Shown one piece after another: positions 1-11,916 of a stretch of 64,000 nt of DNA. How positions within the stretch are numbered: the first letter of the stretch is position 1; each line of letters starts with the position of its first letter. The stretch lies in contig NC_081412.1 of the NCBI RefSeq assembly GCF_030272615.1, positions 666,422,352-666,486,351 on the forward strand, written 5' to 3'. Made by a program: the position numbers and the translations under genes. The notes under the pieces were generated by a model that saw nothing but the letters and a program-made list of their open reading frames with translations, made no database searches and was not told the DNA's origin. Origin of the DNA: Cryptomeria japonica (lineage: Eukaryota; Streptophyta; Pinopsida; Cupressales; Cupressaceae).

Positions 1-885
1 AAACTTGGCATCTTGTTAAAAAAGTGCAATTCTTTTATTACTTCACCCCCTTTGTTTTATGAAATTTGGGCTCTAATGTGAAGGAAGAGAACTTAGCCTA
101 AATTCGGCGAATGAAGCCCCTTTTGGGTGATATTAGTCTTTTAGTCTCTTCGGGCAAACGAGATGAAAGCGTGAACTTGGACGTTTTAACCTTTCAGCTA
201 ATGGGCTCATTTTGTGCGATTTCAACCTTTCTACGCGACTCAGTTTCTTCACCAAACTTGAAACGCCTCACGAACTCAAGCATTAAGCTTGGAATGAGTG
301 AAATTTTCGGGACGTTTCATTTACAAAATCGGCCCCTAAGGATGAAATTTGCAATTTTTGGCGTTCATGTGATGTTGGCTCTCTGCACGACTTAGGCATA
401 AATCAAAATTTGGCCATTTTATTGTGAATGCACGATATTGGAGAGTCGGGACTTTTCATGGCTTTGAGAGGTGTTTTTGCAATTTTGCCCCCTTACTTTA
501 CTTCGCACTTTGACCTTCCAAGCCGAATTCGAGAGCTCTTCAGCTATTTGGAGGGGCTTATACGAAACTCGACCATTTCACAGAGAATGCATGAGTTCCC
601 TCCTTCACAAAACTCACGATTTTGGTGTTTGTGTGCTCTTTTTGACAAAAAACGAATTTCGGGCCGGTTGGAGTTTCTAGGCGACTTTCTTTGTTTAGCA
701 TTCTGCAAATTTCGGCCATTTCAGGGGGTGTGCACGATTTTAGTTTTTCTACTGGGCCAAACAAGGCGGATGATTAGCGATTGCCTTGTTCACGGAGACT
801 CCCGATCTTCCTCTCTTCTACAAGGGTAGGCAAACATGGGGGGTCCCTGTCAAAAGGATGGGGGTGTGCTATGTGAGGCACAACA
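1..885 (-). repeat. 5' part of an LTR of the giant-LTR family, cut by the window edge
   Basis: Read on the minus strand the unit starts at 885 with TGTTGTGCC. It has the two-dyad start seen in other copies: TGTGC/GCACA arms about 8 nt apart, then a GACAGGG-ACCCCC block. The start matches those at 6676 and 31717. The rest of the unit lies outside the window, so no target duplication can be tested. Open frames of 60-130 codons here run in overlapping frames without recognisable domains and I do not treat them as genes. Confidence 0.6.
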
Positions 886-1011
886 CATTGCAAATACAAA
901 ACATAATTATTTATTACTTAGCCAAATACAACATATTTATTTATTCTTTGTCAACTACAAAACTTTTGTGGCAAGACAGATAAAATAAGCAGTTTGGTAG
1001 CAATAGTGATT

Positions 1012-1425
1012 CACCAAGTATGGATCAGGCCTTCACAGTGAAGAGAAAGGGAAAAGGCAAGTGGCCTTCAAAGAAAGGTCAAGGACAAAATGTAGATACT
1101 TTGAAGAATCTCAAGACTATCATATGTTAAAACTGTGGTAAACTTGATCACATGAAGAAGTTGGCTGATAAAAGTCTAATCAGAGAGGGCCTCCACCAAA
1201 GGCTCTTGCCACAGAGCATTCTAAGGAGTTACCTTTCTATGCCATTGTGGCCAAACAACCAACAGATCACTCCAAGTCTTCTGCATGGTACATTGATTAT
1301 GAAGCATCCAGACATTTTTCACACAAGAAGGATTGGTTAAAGAATGCAGATTGCTCAAATTAAGCGATCTTGAGTGGTGGCAAGGCACATATAGTTGCCA
1401 GATACACTCTAGAGGAAAATCTCTT
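1012..1425 (+). pseudogene. Ty1/copia gag-protease relic
   Basis: Conceptual translation gives a Lys-rich stretch, then a decayed zinc knuckle of the form C-x-NCGK-x-DH at about 1127-1155, whose first Cys is followed by a stop codon. About 45 codons later comes WYIDYEASRHF (from 1286), which resembles the copia protease signature W-x-x-DSGAS-x-H with the catalytic D-S-G damaged. The order gag knuckle then protease is that of copia polyproteins. Stops and frame changes break it everywhere, and no integrase or reverse transcriptase follows. Seen: the motifs and order. Inferred: copia origin. Confidence 0.55.
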
Positions 1426-2445
1426 ATTTTCCTCAGTGTATACTATGTTTCGAGAATGGAGCTCAATATACTCTCAGAGAATCAGATTATGCGCCATTGT
1501 CCCAGTTTGGATGTCATCTTTAGTTCACGTAAGTGCCATATTGTTGACAAGAAGTCCAAGAAAAATACCTTTACAAGGCAAGTACTTGAAGCTAGATAAG
1601 TACATCATGCTCTATTTTCATGACAATCATATCCAGTTCATGGAAATCCTGGTGTGTAAGGTGGACAAGGCTTATTCCCATATAACAGAGCTAAGTAAGG
1701 TACATAACAACCTGAGAAGCCTCATGGAAGCAATTTACATAAATTCTAATCACATTATCAAATGTAGAGGATAGAAATGCTGGCTGCAAAGGCATTGGGA
1801 TTCACTAAGACCTCTAACTTTCTCCCATCTCACAGTATACCATATAACGTTTTTTGTCATTTAACTTTGTTTTGAAACTGGCAATTCATGGTCCTCAATC
1901 AAGAGCATTTAAAGTTAAATTGTTTAATGGTTTCGATCTTGTTTGCAGCCTGTATTCTCCTATTAGCCAAACGAGGTTACTTATATAGAAAGTAGTTTTA
2001 CTGTGCTAAATTGGGATATTATAGTATATTATAAATCCCACCTTTTTAAAAGACGAAACATTTACAGCCAATGTCTTCATCCTGCAAGATGAAGCTTTGC
2101 TGTGAACATCTGGATCAGTCTTTCAAGGGGCTGGAAGCCCAGTAGAATCCCCATTTACCAATTGAAAGAAAATAAAATTGCATGCGATTTTCCTTTGCAA
2201 GGAATTCAGATTTGTTTTCATATTATTTTCAGTAAAGAAGGTCTGGATCTAACATGTTTCAAGAAATGACCCGAAAACCAGTAAGGATCCTTGCAGCTGA
2301 ATGTGCTGTCCAAAAATATCACATACTAGAAATACCAATCATTACCTTGTCTTCTTTTTATTCAGTTTTCTTGAGAAAAAGTGACCAAACTAGTTGACAA
2401 GATAATGTATGATGGAAAAAGCATAAGTCAAAACTCTCAATAAAC
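1426..2445. other. Non-coding stretch between copia relic and kinase exons
   Basis: A frame of 134 codons (1370-1774, plus) covers the end of the copia relic and then non-descript sequence. I looked on the minus strand for the next kinase exon (catalytic-loop HRD region) that should follow the exon ending at 2446 and did not find it. Confidence 0.4.
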
Positions 2446-3820
2446 CTGGCAATGTCGAGAGCATATTTCACTGCAGTATGTGCATCGAGTCTCCCTTTTC
2501 TCTTCAAAACATCATCCAAGTTCCCCTGTCAGAAAACAAGAATTCATACTTAAGAGTATACTTATTTGATTCCAATAATAATTGTTTACAGCTATTCCAG
2601 ACTATTGCAATAGATAATTGTTATACACATGATTCAACTTGCGTATACATTTAAATTTAGATAAGAGAGTTACATTGGGGAGATACTCGGTGAGAAAAAT
2701 CAGGCGGTCATTGTCATTCACCACACCGAAAAATTGCACAATGTTTGGATGACGTAGAGTTTGCCATAGATCAAGCTCCTTTCTAAAGTTAGACCTGAAG
2801 TTCCATAAATAAAAATAAACCATGAAATTCTCAGAGTTATTGTGAATCCTTTGAGAAGAGAAAATTGTTAAGGTTTTTCATGCTCTTATCTTTCTCAATA
2901 GACATGTTAATTGTAGTTCAAAAAGGACACAATTTTATGGTATGAGAAATTACAGAAATATAAGTGTATCTTCTCACCCTACCAATCAGCATGTGCTGAT
3001 GTACCCAAGACTAAAAATTGTATAAAATAAAAATGAAAAGTACATTATGTTAGTTGAATGCATTTGATAGGTACTTTTACTAGGATTTATCTTTCAGTAG
3101 AAATCTAATTAAACTCAAGAAAGTAGCATAGAGTTGCTTGTTATTGAGGACTATGTCTGCAAGACTATTGCACTAAAAAGTTTGCTTCACTGGAGATCCT
3201 TCCCTTGCTTCTATTTTATAAAAGTTGAAGATTATATTAAAGATAAGAGAGTGTTACATCAGACACAGATCATTCCCTCACTTGGATTGCAGTAGTTAGA
3301 TGTTGTGGTTTGGCATGTTTAGCCTCTTTTGATTTACCCTCTTCTACTTTGTTTCTTTGCTTTTTTTTACATTCATAACTTAAGGTCCTCTTACTCTAGA
3401 TATTCTCGATTGTAACTGGTTATATATTAAATCCTATTGACTTATGTTTGTCATTTGTGGACATTAATGCTATTTATTTCTTCCTTACTTTCTTTCTTAA
3501 AATAAGTGGACATTGCCAAAGCTACAATAACTTTTCAGAAGCCTTTAATTGGCATTTCAATTAGAGCAAATTCATCTTTCTAGAATTAACTAATTATTTT
3601 GATTTAAATGTGAATTAGAAGTCATTCCTGATTGTTTCATGAAAAGAGGTGTAATTTTGATATGTTACAATCAACATTCGTTTATTTGCAACTACAATTT
3701 TCATAGTGCAGCTGAATGAACTTGCCTTATCTTGGGTTTAGAAGCAATAGAGGCTCGAATGGTTTTTGCAGCAACATCAACACCACGCCACTTCACCAAA
3801 TAAATTTCTCCATAAGAACC
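2446..3820 (-). pseudogene. Protein kinase gene fragment, integrin-linked-kinase-like / Raf-like MAPKKK group C type (three exons)
   Basis: Three minus-strand exons join in frame. Exon A (3820-3726) encodes a glycine-rich loop GSYGEIYLVKWRG and the subdomain II lysine in VAAKTIR. Exon B (2794-2674) encodes FRKELDLWQTLRHPNIVQFF and LIFLTEYLPN (subdomains III-V). Exon C (2525-2446) encodes GNLDDVLKRKGRLDAHTAVK and YALDIA. Phases agree at both junctions: exon A ends AG, completed by the G of exon B. The first intron (931 bp) would start GC and end AG; the second (148 bp) is GT-AG. Exon order and wording fit plant ankyrin/integrin-linked Raf-like kinases. The ankyrin part, catalytic loop, DFG and C-lobe are not seen, so this is either a truncated copy or a gene with distant exons. 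The three exons themselves have no stops. Confidence 0.75.
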
Positions 3821-4684
3821 CTGTCAATCATCTATTAATTTATCTTATTTATATTTAACAAATAAAGCTAGAAAAAAGCACAAACAAATCAGCATATGAT
3901 GTCATAATAACCAATCAGCTATTCAGTCATTAAAAGTAAAAGTTAAGGATAGAAGAATAATTGACTTTTAATCCTCCTTTGCACTTCCAATATTGCAACA
4001 TAACGAGGGCTAAATTATTAAAAAGAAAAAGGTGACTTTTTAGTCCTTGGCCTAGCCAGGAAGCTTAATAGAGGATAGATTGTACAGATGAGAGCATTTC
4101 CTTTTGTCTCAAGGTTACGCATAAGACAGCTTGCCCATTAATAAACTAAAACAAACCCATCAAGACTAAATCGGTGAGCTACTTTGGAGCTTAACAAATC
4201 CAGATTGTTAAGGAAAATTCAACCAGTTGGAATCTTTGTGCTGAATTAAGATTTTGAATAAAACTAAGAGTAAAATTTGACAATTTCACTCTTAGAATGC
4301 CTCTGCAAGAATTTTACAGAACAGAACAACTTTATTTCAAAGATCATGAAAAAAATCCATGCTGCAATAGCATGACATGAAATGTAACCGGTACCAATTC
4401 AACTTAATAATTTTTTTAATATGAAGTATGAAAACCATCAAAGCATGTCTAGAGACACAATATCAGAATAAAAATATCAATTAGCCACGATGAAATATTG
4501 AATCTTCAAAAGATGGGTGCCTTACATGGTGGAACAACTTTCCTCATTGCATAATTAGAAGAAACCAATAATTATAGAATCACAACGAGTGTATGAAACC
4601 TTCTCAATAATGAGAGGCAAAAAGAAATGATTAACCACAACATTATGAAAACATTTCAAGCAACAAGTTTTGGTTTGCCGTACA
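3821..4684. other. AT-rich sequence without recognisable genes
   Basis: No frame above 60 codons, no LTR ends and no repeated words recognised. If the kinase fragment was once complete, its ankyrin and upstream exons would be expected here on the minus strand, but none is visible. Confidence 0.4.
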
Positions 4685-5341
4685 GCCAGTTCAAGGAAAA
4701 GGGAGATGATCCATCTTTAATTGAGCAGTTCACCTATCATCAAGAAAGGGGCCTGTGGAGTATATACTAGATTTCAACATCAAATTCAAAGAGATAAGAA
4801 AAAATACCGATTGAGGTCTGTCCTTACCTGGTATGGCCTCCTTGTATTATTTAGGGCTTTCAATCCTGATATTCATATAGCCATGCTTATTTAATCAATG
4901 GGAAGGAGAACTCTCCCAAGAGGTTATGGTATTGCTATTTTAGCTAAAATTTGCTTTATTTGAGATGGAAAAGTTGCTCCTAGGCTTGCAATTTCCTTAA
5001 ATCATGAGATTTATAAACCCACTCAATTTCCTCAATATTCCTTGGTGTCAACTCTAAATCCACCTCCTAATCCTCTCACTACCATGGACGTTACATCCAA
5101 AGGTCCTAGTGATGTGGATGAAATGAAGAGTCTAGTTAAGATATTATCAAATGAATGGGTGGTTTTAAAAAGGAAATGTCCCCAAAATATTTTGAGGCCT
5201 AGTTATGGTAACAGGTCTATCAACCCAATAGATTTCAGCAACCTTAGCAAGTCCATAAGATATAAGTGTGGGAGGTTTCTTCTAATAATTAACACATGTC
5301 CCTCTCAAGTTCAAATATGTTCCAAGGTTGGGTTGCATTAA
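4685..5341 (+). pseudogene. Retrotransposon gag relic
   Basis: Across shifting frames the translation reads like a capsid region: SLIEQFTYHQERG followed by a DFNIKFKEIRKKIP-like stretch, an INGKGELSQEV-like stretch and then the open frame 5042-5341 (PPPNPLTTMDV...). This resembles the plant Retrotrans_gag pattern in which a short acidic-aromatic block precedes DFN-x-RF-x-x-LL-x-x-IP. There are several stops and frame changes. No zinc knuckle follows. I infer a gag remnant; the retroelement lineage is not resolved. Confidence 0.45.
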
Positions 5342-5475
5342 TAAATGACATTAAAGAATGTCTCTATTGCTTGTTTTGTTCCTCACAAGGGAGATGATTA
5401 GATGCCACTCTGTTTGGGTAAATGTCATATTGTTCACAGCATGAAGGCGATTCCTAAGAGATTTTGTATAGCTTT

Positions 5476-5760
5476 AGGTATTATTTTGTGCTACATGGGG
5501 ATGTGTCCCCACCCTTTAAACCCTTGTCCCCATCCCCTGGGGCATTTCAGGGATGGCGGATATTAGACATATAATTATTGGTTTCTTCTAGTTATGACCA
5601 ATTGAGAAAATGTAGGAATGTCTTGGAACGTGTCCCTGAAATTGGGGGCAGCAGGAAATGAATAGGACATGCCAGGCCATCCCCAAGGTGGCTGGGAACA
5701 TCTCAGACGAACTCCTCAATCATCCCAGGGACAGCCGAGCATCCCTTGAGGTAAAGTAAT
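5476..5760. repeat. GC-richer block with GGGGA/CCCC words
   Basis: A local block unlike its AT-rich surroundings, with words such as GGGGATGTGTCCCC and CATCCCAGGGACAG and short inverted repeats built from GGGGA and TCCCC. No coding frame. It may be a short transposable element, but no terminal repeats or target duplication could be assigned. Confidence 0.3.
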
Positions 5761-5804
5761 TTTTTATGATGTTTTCAAAATGAAATCAGAAAATAAAAAA
5801 TGAC

Positions 5805-6295
5805 CATTAAATATATCATGACAGCATAATAACAGCAGTATAACATGTGAGTATTATAAAACTAGCAATAAATGTATCATGACAGCAGTATAACATCAAT
5901 TAAATTAATTGTAACAAAAGTGACAGCAACAACTGTAGTATAACAGCAATAAAGAATATATCATTATTTAGATTCATGGTAATTGATATAAGTTACATAA
6001 GAGTTAACACTAACAGCAATAATTTGAATTTCTGATTTCATAGTTCAAAAAACTAAAAAGTCTCAAATTTTAAAGTTCTTGATATGATATTAGAGTCAAT
6101 TATTATTGTCAGTTGCAAAAGAGATTAAAGTTACATTTTCCATGGTCTGGTATAGTGTGGTGTTGTGTGAGAATTACAAAAAAACAATTTATTTTTGAAG
6201 TGTGGTTGGTATGTAGGCTTCTGTAGACATTATTTCACATTATTTTAGCATCGACATGTTATATTGTTGCTGTTATACTGCTGTTCATTAAATTG
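5805..6295. repeat. CAGCAGTATAACA-type repeats, direct and inverted
   Basis: The word CAGCAGTATAACA or close variants (TGACAGCAGTATAAC, GTAGTATAACAGCAA) recurs several times between 5820 and 5955. Its reverse complement (TTGCTGTTATACTGCTGTT) appears near 6264-6282. The arrangement could be the two arms of a decayed inverted-repeat element. A CT-rich microsatellite lies just after it at 6299-6325. Confidence 0.4.
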
Positions 6296-6414
6296 TAGCC
6301 TCTCTCTCTCTCTTTCTCTCTCTCATCTATATAGGCAAATTGCTATCCAGGGGGTAGCACCCATTTCATTAAAGCAAAGAGAGAAAATACAAACATATCA
6401 GCAACAAGGAGAAA

Positions 6415-6675
6415 TTACAGAACGCTGATGGCCTCTATGACCTCTTGGGATCTCTCAATCTGCTCAGATGGGAACATGCTCCCATTTACACTCATCATGT
6501 GCTCATAGGTTTCCAATTTGTTCCCCTTCAGACCATCCCTCGAAACCAGAATGGTGTCAATCTTGCCCTTATTCTCCAAGATCTCCTCTATTTTGAAAGC
6601 ATCTGCAACCAATCCCGTGAAGGCATTGCTTGATCCATTGTAGTGTGTTTGCCACTGGAACCCGAAGTTGGGGTG
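6415..6675 (-). other. Open reading frame of unknown origin next to the 6676 insertion
   Basis: On the minus strand the frame is open from the insertion edge at 6675 to the stop at 6415. It reads about 86 codons with a balanced, protein-like composition (SNAFTGLVADAFKIEEIL, then LVSRDGLKGNKLETYEHMM). The frame starts inside the LTR insertion boundary, so its true N-terminus was cut off by that insertion; the sequence resuming at 9827 shows no clear continuation. I do not recognise the family. It could be an exon of a broken gene or chance. Confidence 0.25.
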
Positions 6676-6822
6676 TGTTGTGCGAATCGCACACCCATCC
6701 CCGTCTTGGACAGGGACCCCCTGGTTTGTGCCTTTCTGTCTTTGCGGAAGAGGAAGGGGATATGAAGGGTCAAGTTGGTGAGTGATGGAGTCTGGAATGT
6801 CATCTTCATCTTCAAATGCCCT

Positions 6823-6910
6823 GAAATTTGGCTAAGTCTGGAATTTCCTGACCCTGAAATTTGGCTAAGTTTGGAATTTCCTAATCTTGAAATTTGACTA
6901 AGTCTAAAAA
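6823..6910 (+). repeat. Three-copy tandem repeat in the LTR U3
   Basis: Three imperfect copies of about 32-38 bp starting CCCTGAAATTTGGCTAAGT lie side by side. The sequence just downstream is shared with the fragments at 10559-10911 and 19172-19400, which marks those as pieces of the same LTR type. Confidence 0.6.
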
Positions 6911-7099
6911 CTGAGGAATCCTCCAAAAACTAGAATTTGCAATATAACTCCTAGAGCTCCAAAATCACTCTCAAACATCCTGAAAGTATATATGGAATAT
7001 TATACTTCAATGTTATATTCCATAAAATGATCCTTCGGCGAGATCTTGACAAACTCGTCCAAGTGCCCAAGCTCGCACTTCTTGAGGAAAACGTTTAAA

Positions 7100-7500
7100 A
7101 TCACTAAAATGCCCAATTTCGGACCCTGGGGTAAAAACTGGAAAATGTTTAAAAGTTGCAAAAAGCCCCCAGAGGTCCAAAAATCACTTAAGTTGCCCAA
7201 TTTCGGACCCTGGGACTAAAATGTGAAAAAGTGAAAAAGTTGCAAAAAGCCCCAAGAGGTCCGAAAATCACTTAAGTCCTCCAATTTCGGACCCTGGGGC
7301 TAAAATGTGAAAAGGTGAAAAAATTGCAAAAACTAGCAAAATGTCCGAAAATCACTTATGTTGCAAAAAGTGCCTTTAGGTCCGAATTTCGCTCAAGTTG
7401 CCCAATTTCGGACCCTGGGGCAAAAAGTTAAAAAAGTGAAATATTGCAAAAAGCTCCTCCAAGTCCGAAATTCACTTAAAACCTCAATTTTGGACCCTAG
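7100..7500 (+). repeat. 83-bp tandem array in LTR U3
   Basis: The word AATTTCGGACCCTGG or a close variant recurs at about 7115, 7199, 7283, 7404 and 7486, i.e. spacings of 84, 84, 121 and 82. Each unit also carries TCCGAAA(A/T)TCACTTAA, so TCCGAAAT and ATTTCGGA alternate as inverted words. The same array type occurs at 32286-32900. Confidence 0.7.
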
Positions 7501-8962
7501 CTCCGAAATTTGAAATTTTGGCGAAATTGCAAGAAGGTTCAAGAATTCCGAAATTGCCAAAAGCGTGAAAAGGTCCGAAGTTTTATAACTTGCAAGAAGG
7601 GGGCCAAGGTCCAAAGTTTTATTTGCAAAATAAGGCAAATGCTTCAAAATATCCCCAATCGCGAAAAAGCATTTAAATTCATTCAAACACTCCGCAATTT
7701 GCAAAGGGTGAAATAGCTGCGAAATTTCAAAATATATATCAAATTTGCCAAAACGCGTTTAGCTCCGAAAAATACTCCAGGTTTGCCAAAAAGCGCTTGA
7801 AAGGTCCGAAATTCTTAGAGTTTGCAAAGAGGGGCTAAGCATCTTAAAAATGCAAAACGTCCAAGTCGTCCGAAATTCTTTGAAATTTGCGAAATAAACA
7901 AATGGTCCGAAAATGCCTTTGGGCACCAAAACGCCTCGAAACTCCGAATTTGCATAAGTGTTTAATGGTCCGAAAATTACCCTTCAGCTGGAATAAACTC
8001 CCCATGCTCCGAAATTTGCCGAGGACGCGAAAATCGCAAAGGACGCCATACCTCCGAGCTTTGTATAACTTGAAAGAGGCGCCCAATGGTCCGAAGTTCG
8101 CCCTCAGGATTAGAAAACACAGTTTAAGGTTTGCAAAATAGTGCCAATGCTCCGAAATCCAGAAAGGCATGAGTGTTAGGATTTAAAAATTTGCAAGAGC
8201 TCTTCAAACCTCCAGAATCACGCTATAAGAAGTTTTCAAAACGCCATAAACCCATTCAAAACACCCAAGACTCCAAAGGTAAAATCATGCAGAAGTAAAT
8301 CAACCAAGGATTAGATTTCACATTCGAATAGAAAGGAGAAGCATTTTCAAGATACATCTCACAAAGAGCTTCTCAAGCCAGACGTCGTAATTAAATTTAA
8401 TATTTTTCAAATTAATTTAATGAAGTGAAATTGGTTGATTGATCGCAGGGCGTCATCGAAGAACCAAGAGAAGGCCTCAAACGCAAATCAAGGAAGGATC
8501 GCAATTCAAGGCCAGGTGCTGAAGACTGGAAAAAGAAAAGATGTGGGAACGTGCTGCAAGAGCACGAGAGCAACCAAACATTGGGAACTGTGCCGCTGAA
8601 CAAAGATGAAGTCCACCACCGGGACCAAAGACCAAAGAACACTCTAAATGCCGCAAGTTTATGCATTCTCAAGAAAGTGCACAATTGGATTTAAGTCCAG
8701 AAATCAGTTTGAAAACTGAAACTGCTTTATTGTAAACTACCTATGGGTCTCGCACAAGATATTTTTGTGGATAACTATTCCCAACCACCAAGAAGATTAG
8801 ATAGACCTGAATTAAAGCCAAATAGTGGCAGGTAGTTGAGATAGTTGCTGGTTGGATAACTGAGAATTAATTCGGCATGGGTTAAAGCTGCCAGCTTCTG
8901 GAAGGCAGATCAGGACCCTTGTATGCAGTCCATCCTAGCCTTCGATTCAAAATTGTAATATC

Positions 8963-8970
8963 TATAAAAG
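8963..8970 (+). promoter_or_regulatory. TATA box of the solo LTR
   Basis: TATAAAAG sits about 860 bp before the LTR 3' end, the same relative position as TATA boxes in the other copies. It would start R/U5 transcription. Inferred from position and consensus only. Confidence 0.55.
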
Positions 8971-9913
8971 GCAGAGGCCTTTCTTTTGTAAAGGGTTAGA
9001 TTGTTAGATAATTGGAGATTGTTAGAGTGTTAGAGATTTCTGTTAGATACCTAGATTTTAGAGTTAGAATAGGTTAGATTTTAGGCATAGCATAGAGATG
9101 CTGCAGAAATTGTTGTAATGGCAGCTGAAGCAAATATATGAACATTGAAATATGGTGTTTGTTGTCTTTGTTTTGGTCTGTTTGCATGGTTTCTTTCAGT
9201 TGGTTAATTCTAGAGTGCAGGGATTTAATGGGGAAGTGTGGACGGGTATTTGATGCATTTCTGGTTCATACCATTGGGGGTCTGCTGATTGTAGGTCACC
9301 GTGCATGGTTAGTCTGAACCCAAACTGTGCTTAGTTCAACTGCAGGTGTCCGTCTTAGGCTGCGCCAAAATTGGGTGCCTAAAACGGGTGTCTCCGGTCT
9401 AAAAATCCTTCATCCCTTGGAGCTTGCACCATTTTTGTCCAGTTGTGAGGGTATCTCTGGCGAAACAAGAACTGGTTTATCGAAATCTGTCTACCCACTG
9501 CATCACCTGTTATCATCCTTGTCCTTAGGCTTCCTGAACCCTTCCCTTTTGATTTTATTTCGTAATTCGAGAATCACAGCAGACTAGCTTGTTGCAAATC
9601 GTAAGTCCCCTTGTGTTTCCAACAAAAACACATCAAGCCACTGAAAAATCCCGCAGTCAAGACCTGACAAAAGAAACCTTGAGGTTGTCTCCTTTGATCA
9701 AACTTAGAAAACAGCATTAGAGACTTCCTTATCTCAAGAGAGAGTAGGATAATCAGTTGGCTATTCTATTCTGCATTGGCCGTATGGAATTTGCAGCAAT
9801 GCGATTTCAAACACGTCAACAGGGTGTCACCAATCAATCAATAGCATGTTGTGTGTTCTCAAAGTCACTGGTGGTCCTCACAACGGTGTAGACAAAGTGT
9901 TCAAGAAGCTCTG

Positions 9914-10005
9914 CATTATGCGCATGGGAGACTGCAAGAGTCTTCTCACCAACGATCTACATTATGCTCATGGGAGACTGCAAGAGTCTTCTCACCAACG
10001 GTCTT
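9914..10005 (+). repeat. 46-bp tandem duplication
   Basis: Two adjacent copies of a 46-bp unit containing GGGAGACTGCAAGAGTC; a third, partial GGGAGACTGCAAGAG follows at about 10040. It lies in a 71-75 codon open stretch whose two frames overlap. No domain recognised. Confidence 0.6.
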
Positions 10006-10558
10006 ATGAACCACGTCCTCCTCCACGTCATAATCAGGTTGGGAGACTGCAAGAGACTTAGGCGAATTTATATCAGGTTCCTAACGCATCTCTTTTATTG
10101 TAATTTTCAGTTTTTGCATGAATCATATGAATGGTACTTGTCCTCAGAAAATCTGAGAATTAGTAATGATTATCAGACCATGTGTTCTTGAGTTTGTAAT
10201 GATTCATGGAGCTGTTATATGAATGAGGATCAAAGGATATAGGGCTGCACTTTTACATGACTGACTTCTGAAGTGGTATGTCATCTATTTGACATAATGT
10301 CAGTCCATAGTCATTCATGTTTATGAGCTTCAATTGTGCTAGTTGCTGTCTATGCTCTACAATGGTCATCACACTTCATTTTCAGGTTACAATGAATGGT
10401 CCTTGTTAAGTTTTAAGTCTTCTATGTCCCTTGTAATAAACTGAATTGAGATCAGCAAGCTAAGCACTTGCAAGACAAGTGTTTGACGAAATTGTTAAGG
10501 GGGTTAAGACTGAAAATTTATATCAGAATTAGCAAGGGACATTACAGTGGTAGAGAGA
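10006..10558. other. Unassigned intergenic sequence
   Basis: No gene, LTR end or repeat array recognised in this stretch beyond short open frames. Confidence 0.35.
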
Positions 10559-10911
10559 GGGGATAGAGGAAGAGTGATAGGAAGATAGATAGGTCTAAAA
10601 TTCAGGGCAGATAAAAAGACTGAGATAGAGAGCGCGAGAGAATGCTAATAGGAGCCTATTGATAACTAAAATTTGACTACGTCTGAAAATTTAAAAGATC
10701 TTCTAAAATCTAGAATTTGCATTATAATTCCTAGAGATCTGAAACCACTCTCAAACATCCCGCCAATATATACATGAAATATAACTTAAAGTATAAAGAC
10801 TGACTTGAAAAAAAAATATTTAGATAATTTTTTGACGTGTTTTCTAGGTTGCACGAGTCTAGTCAAAAGACTCGCGAGTCTAAGCGAAAGACTTGTGCGA
10901 GTCAATTAGAA
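10559..10911 (+). repeat. Fragment of U3 of the 6676-type LTR, copy 1
   Basis: About 350 bp closely matching 19172-19520, and its middle matches 6885-7020 in the complete LTR. It ends in a GACTCGCGAGTC palindrome cluster and stops abruptly where TGTCATGTCCCC begins at 10912, while copy 2 continues. The break is most simply explained by a later insertion. Confidence 0.6.
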
Positions 10912-11125
10912 TGTCATGTCCCCTCCTTGATTGTCATATATAATCTAAATGAAAAAATTATTATTATTAATTAATATAATAATTAATAACGAATGATTAT
11001 TTGAAATTTATTTATTTATTAAATATTATAATTTAATTAATATTTATTTTTAATAATATTCATGAAATATTCAAATAAAAATAGATTAATATTATATTAT
11101 AAAATATATTATAAACATAATTTAC

Positions 11126-11916
11126 TGTCACGTCCCTGCCAATCAACCACTTCTTACTTGCCTTCTAGCATGAAAGAAAACAAATAAATATTAAAACAGC
11201 TAAATATTGAAGGCCAACTCCTATACCCTTGCTAGCCGACCATAGGAAGCATTAATTAAATTACTCAGAACATAAATGATATTAACAACAGCAAGGATTA
11301 TGATTATTAAAAGTAGAAATTAATATGAAGTCAACGATTTCATTAATATACAAAGACAACCGTCATTAAATAATAAAAAGACATCAGTATGCAAAGATTA
11401 TTTTGGAAGGACGTGACTCCAAGTATAAACATGTCTTTCCCAATAATCGTGGCCCTTACCCCATGTTAAATAGTGGGTTCATTCCTTGCCAAAAGGGATC
11501 GAATGATAAGGAAAGATAGGAAGGAAAATAAAAGTAAAAGGCTGTCAGTGGATGTCAACAACATGTAAACTGCTGCCAACTATATGTTATTACCATTATA
11601 CTATCAATGTTTCATTCTGAGAATAATTTGTTGTAACTTATAATAACAGAAATATAATTAAAAGAATATATATATATATATATATATAGATATATATATG
11701 ACGATCAAATAAATAATAATACTAGATAGTAAACCAGAAAGAGCTTACAAACAGTAAGAAGAATTTGTTTGTATATAATTCTTGTTACTACTGTCAGTAT
11801 TCAAGAAGTTGGGAGTTGAGATGTTTCCAAAGAGGGGCAGTCTACATCCAGATAATAGGGTGATTCCCAAGAGAGGGTGGGGATCAGCGTCCCAAGAACC
11901 TTGAAGGACAGGGTCC
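11126..11916 (+). repeat. Other LTR (TGTCACGTCCC start), interrupted by the giant LTR
   Basis: A unit starting TGTCACGTCCC appears to continue after the giant LTR insertion: 18869-18920 leads straight into TGGTATCTAAGC, which resembles the initiator-tRNA-Met primer site TGGTATCAGAGC. Joined, this LTR is about 0.85 kb. A (TA)n tract lies at 11667-11700. Assignment as an LTR rests on the primer-like site and the TG start; the 3' CA is not clear. Confidence 0.4.

Larger units (their letters stand above)
6676..9821 (+). mobile_element. Solo LTR, 3.1 kb, giant-LTR family, form without the U3 gene
   Basis: It starts TGTTGTGCG and ends GTCAACA, with a perfect 5-bp duplication GGGTG at 6671-6675 and 9822-9826. 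At the 5' end TGTGCGA and TCGCACA form a 7-bp dyad, followed by the GACAGGGACCCCC block. An 83-bp array fills 7100-7500 and TCCGAAATT words continue to about 8160. An acceptor-like GATCGCAG at about 8448 is followed by an 83-codon open stretch lacking a Met start, where gene-bearing copies have their long ORF. TATAAAAG lies at 8963 and the conserved terminal block follows. This is the expected U3-R-U5 order of an LTR; no internal domain is present. Confidence 0.8.

Noticed and set aside
1-830. Genes in the first 830 bp (frames of 94 and 133 codons)
   Set aside because: They lie inside an LTR read on the other strand, overlap in different frames and show no domain.
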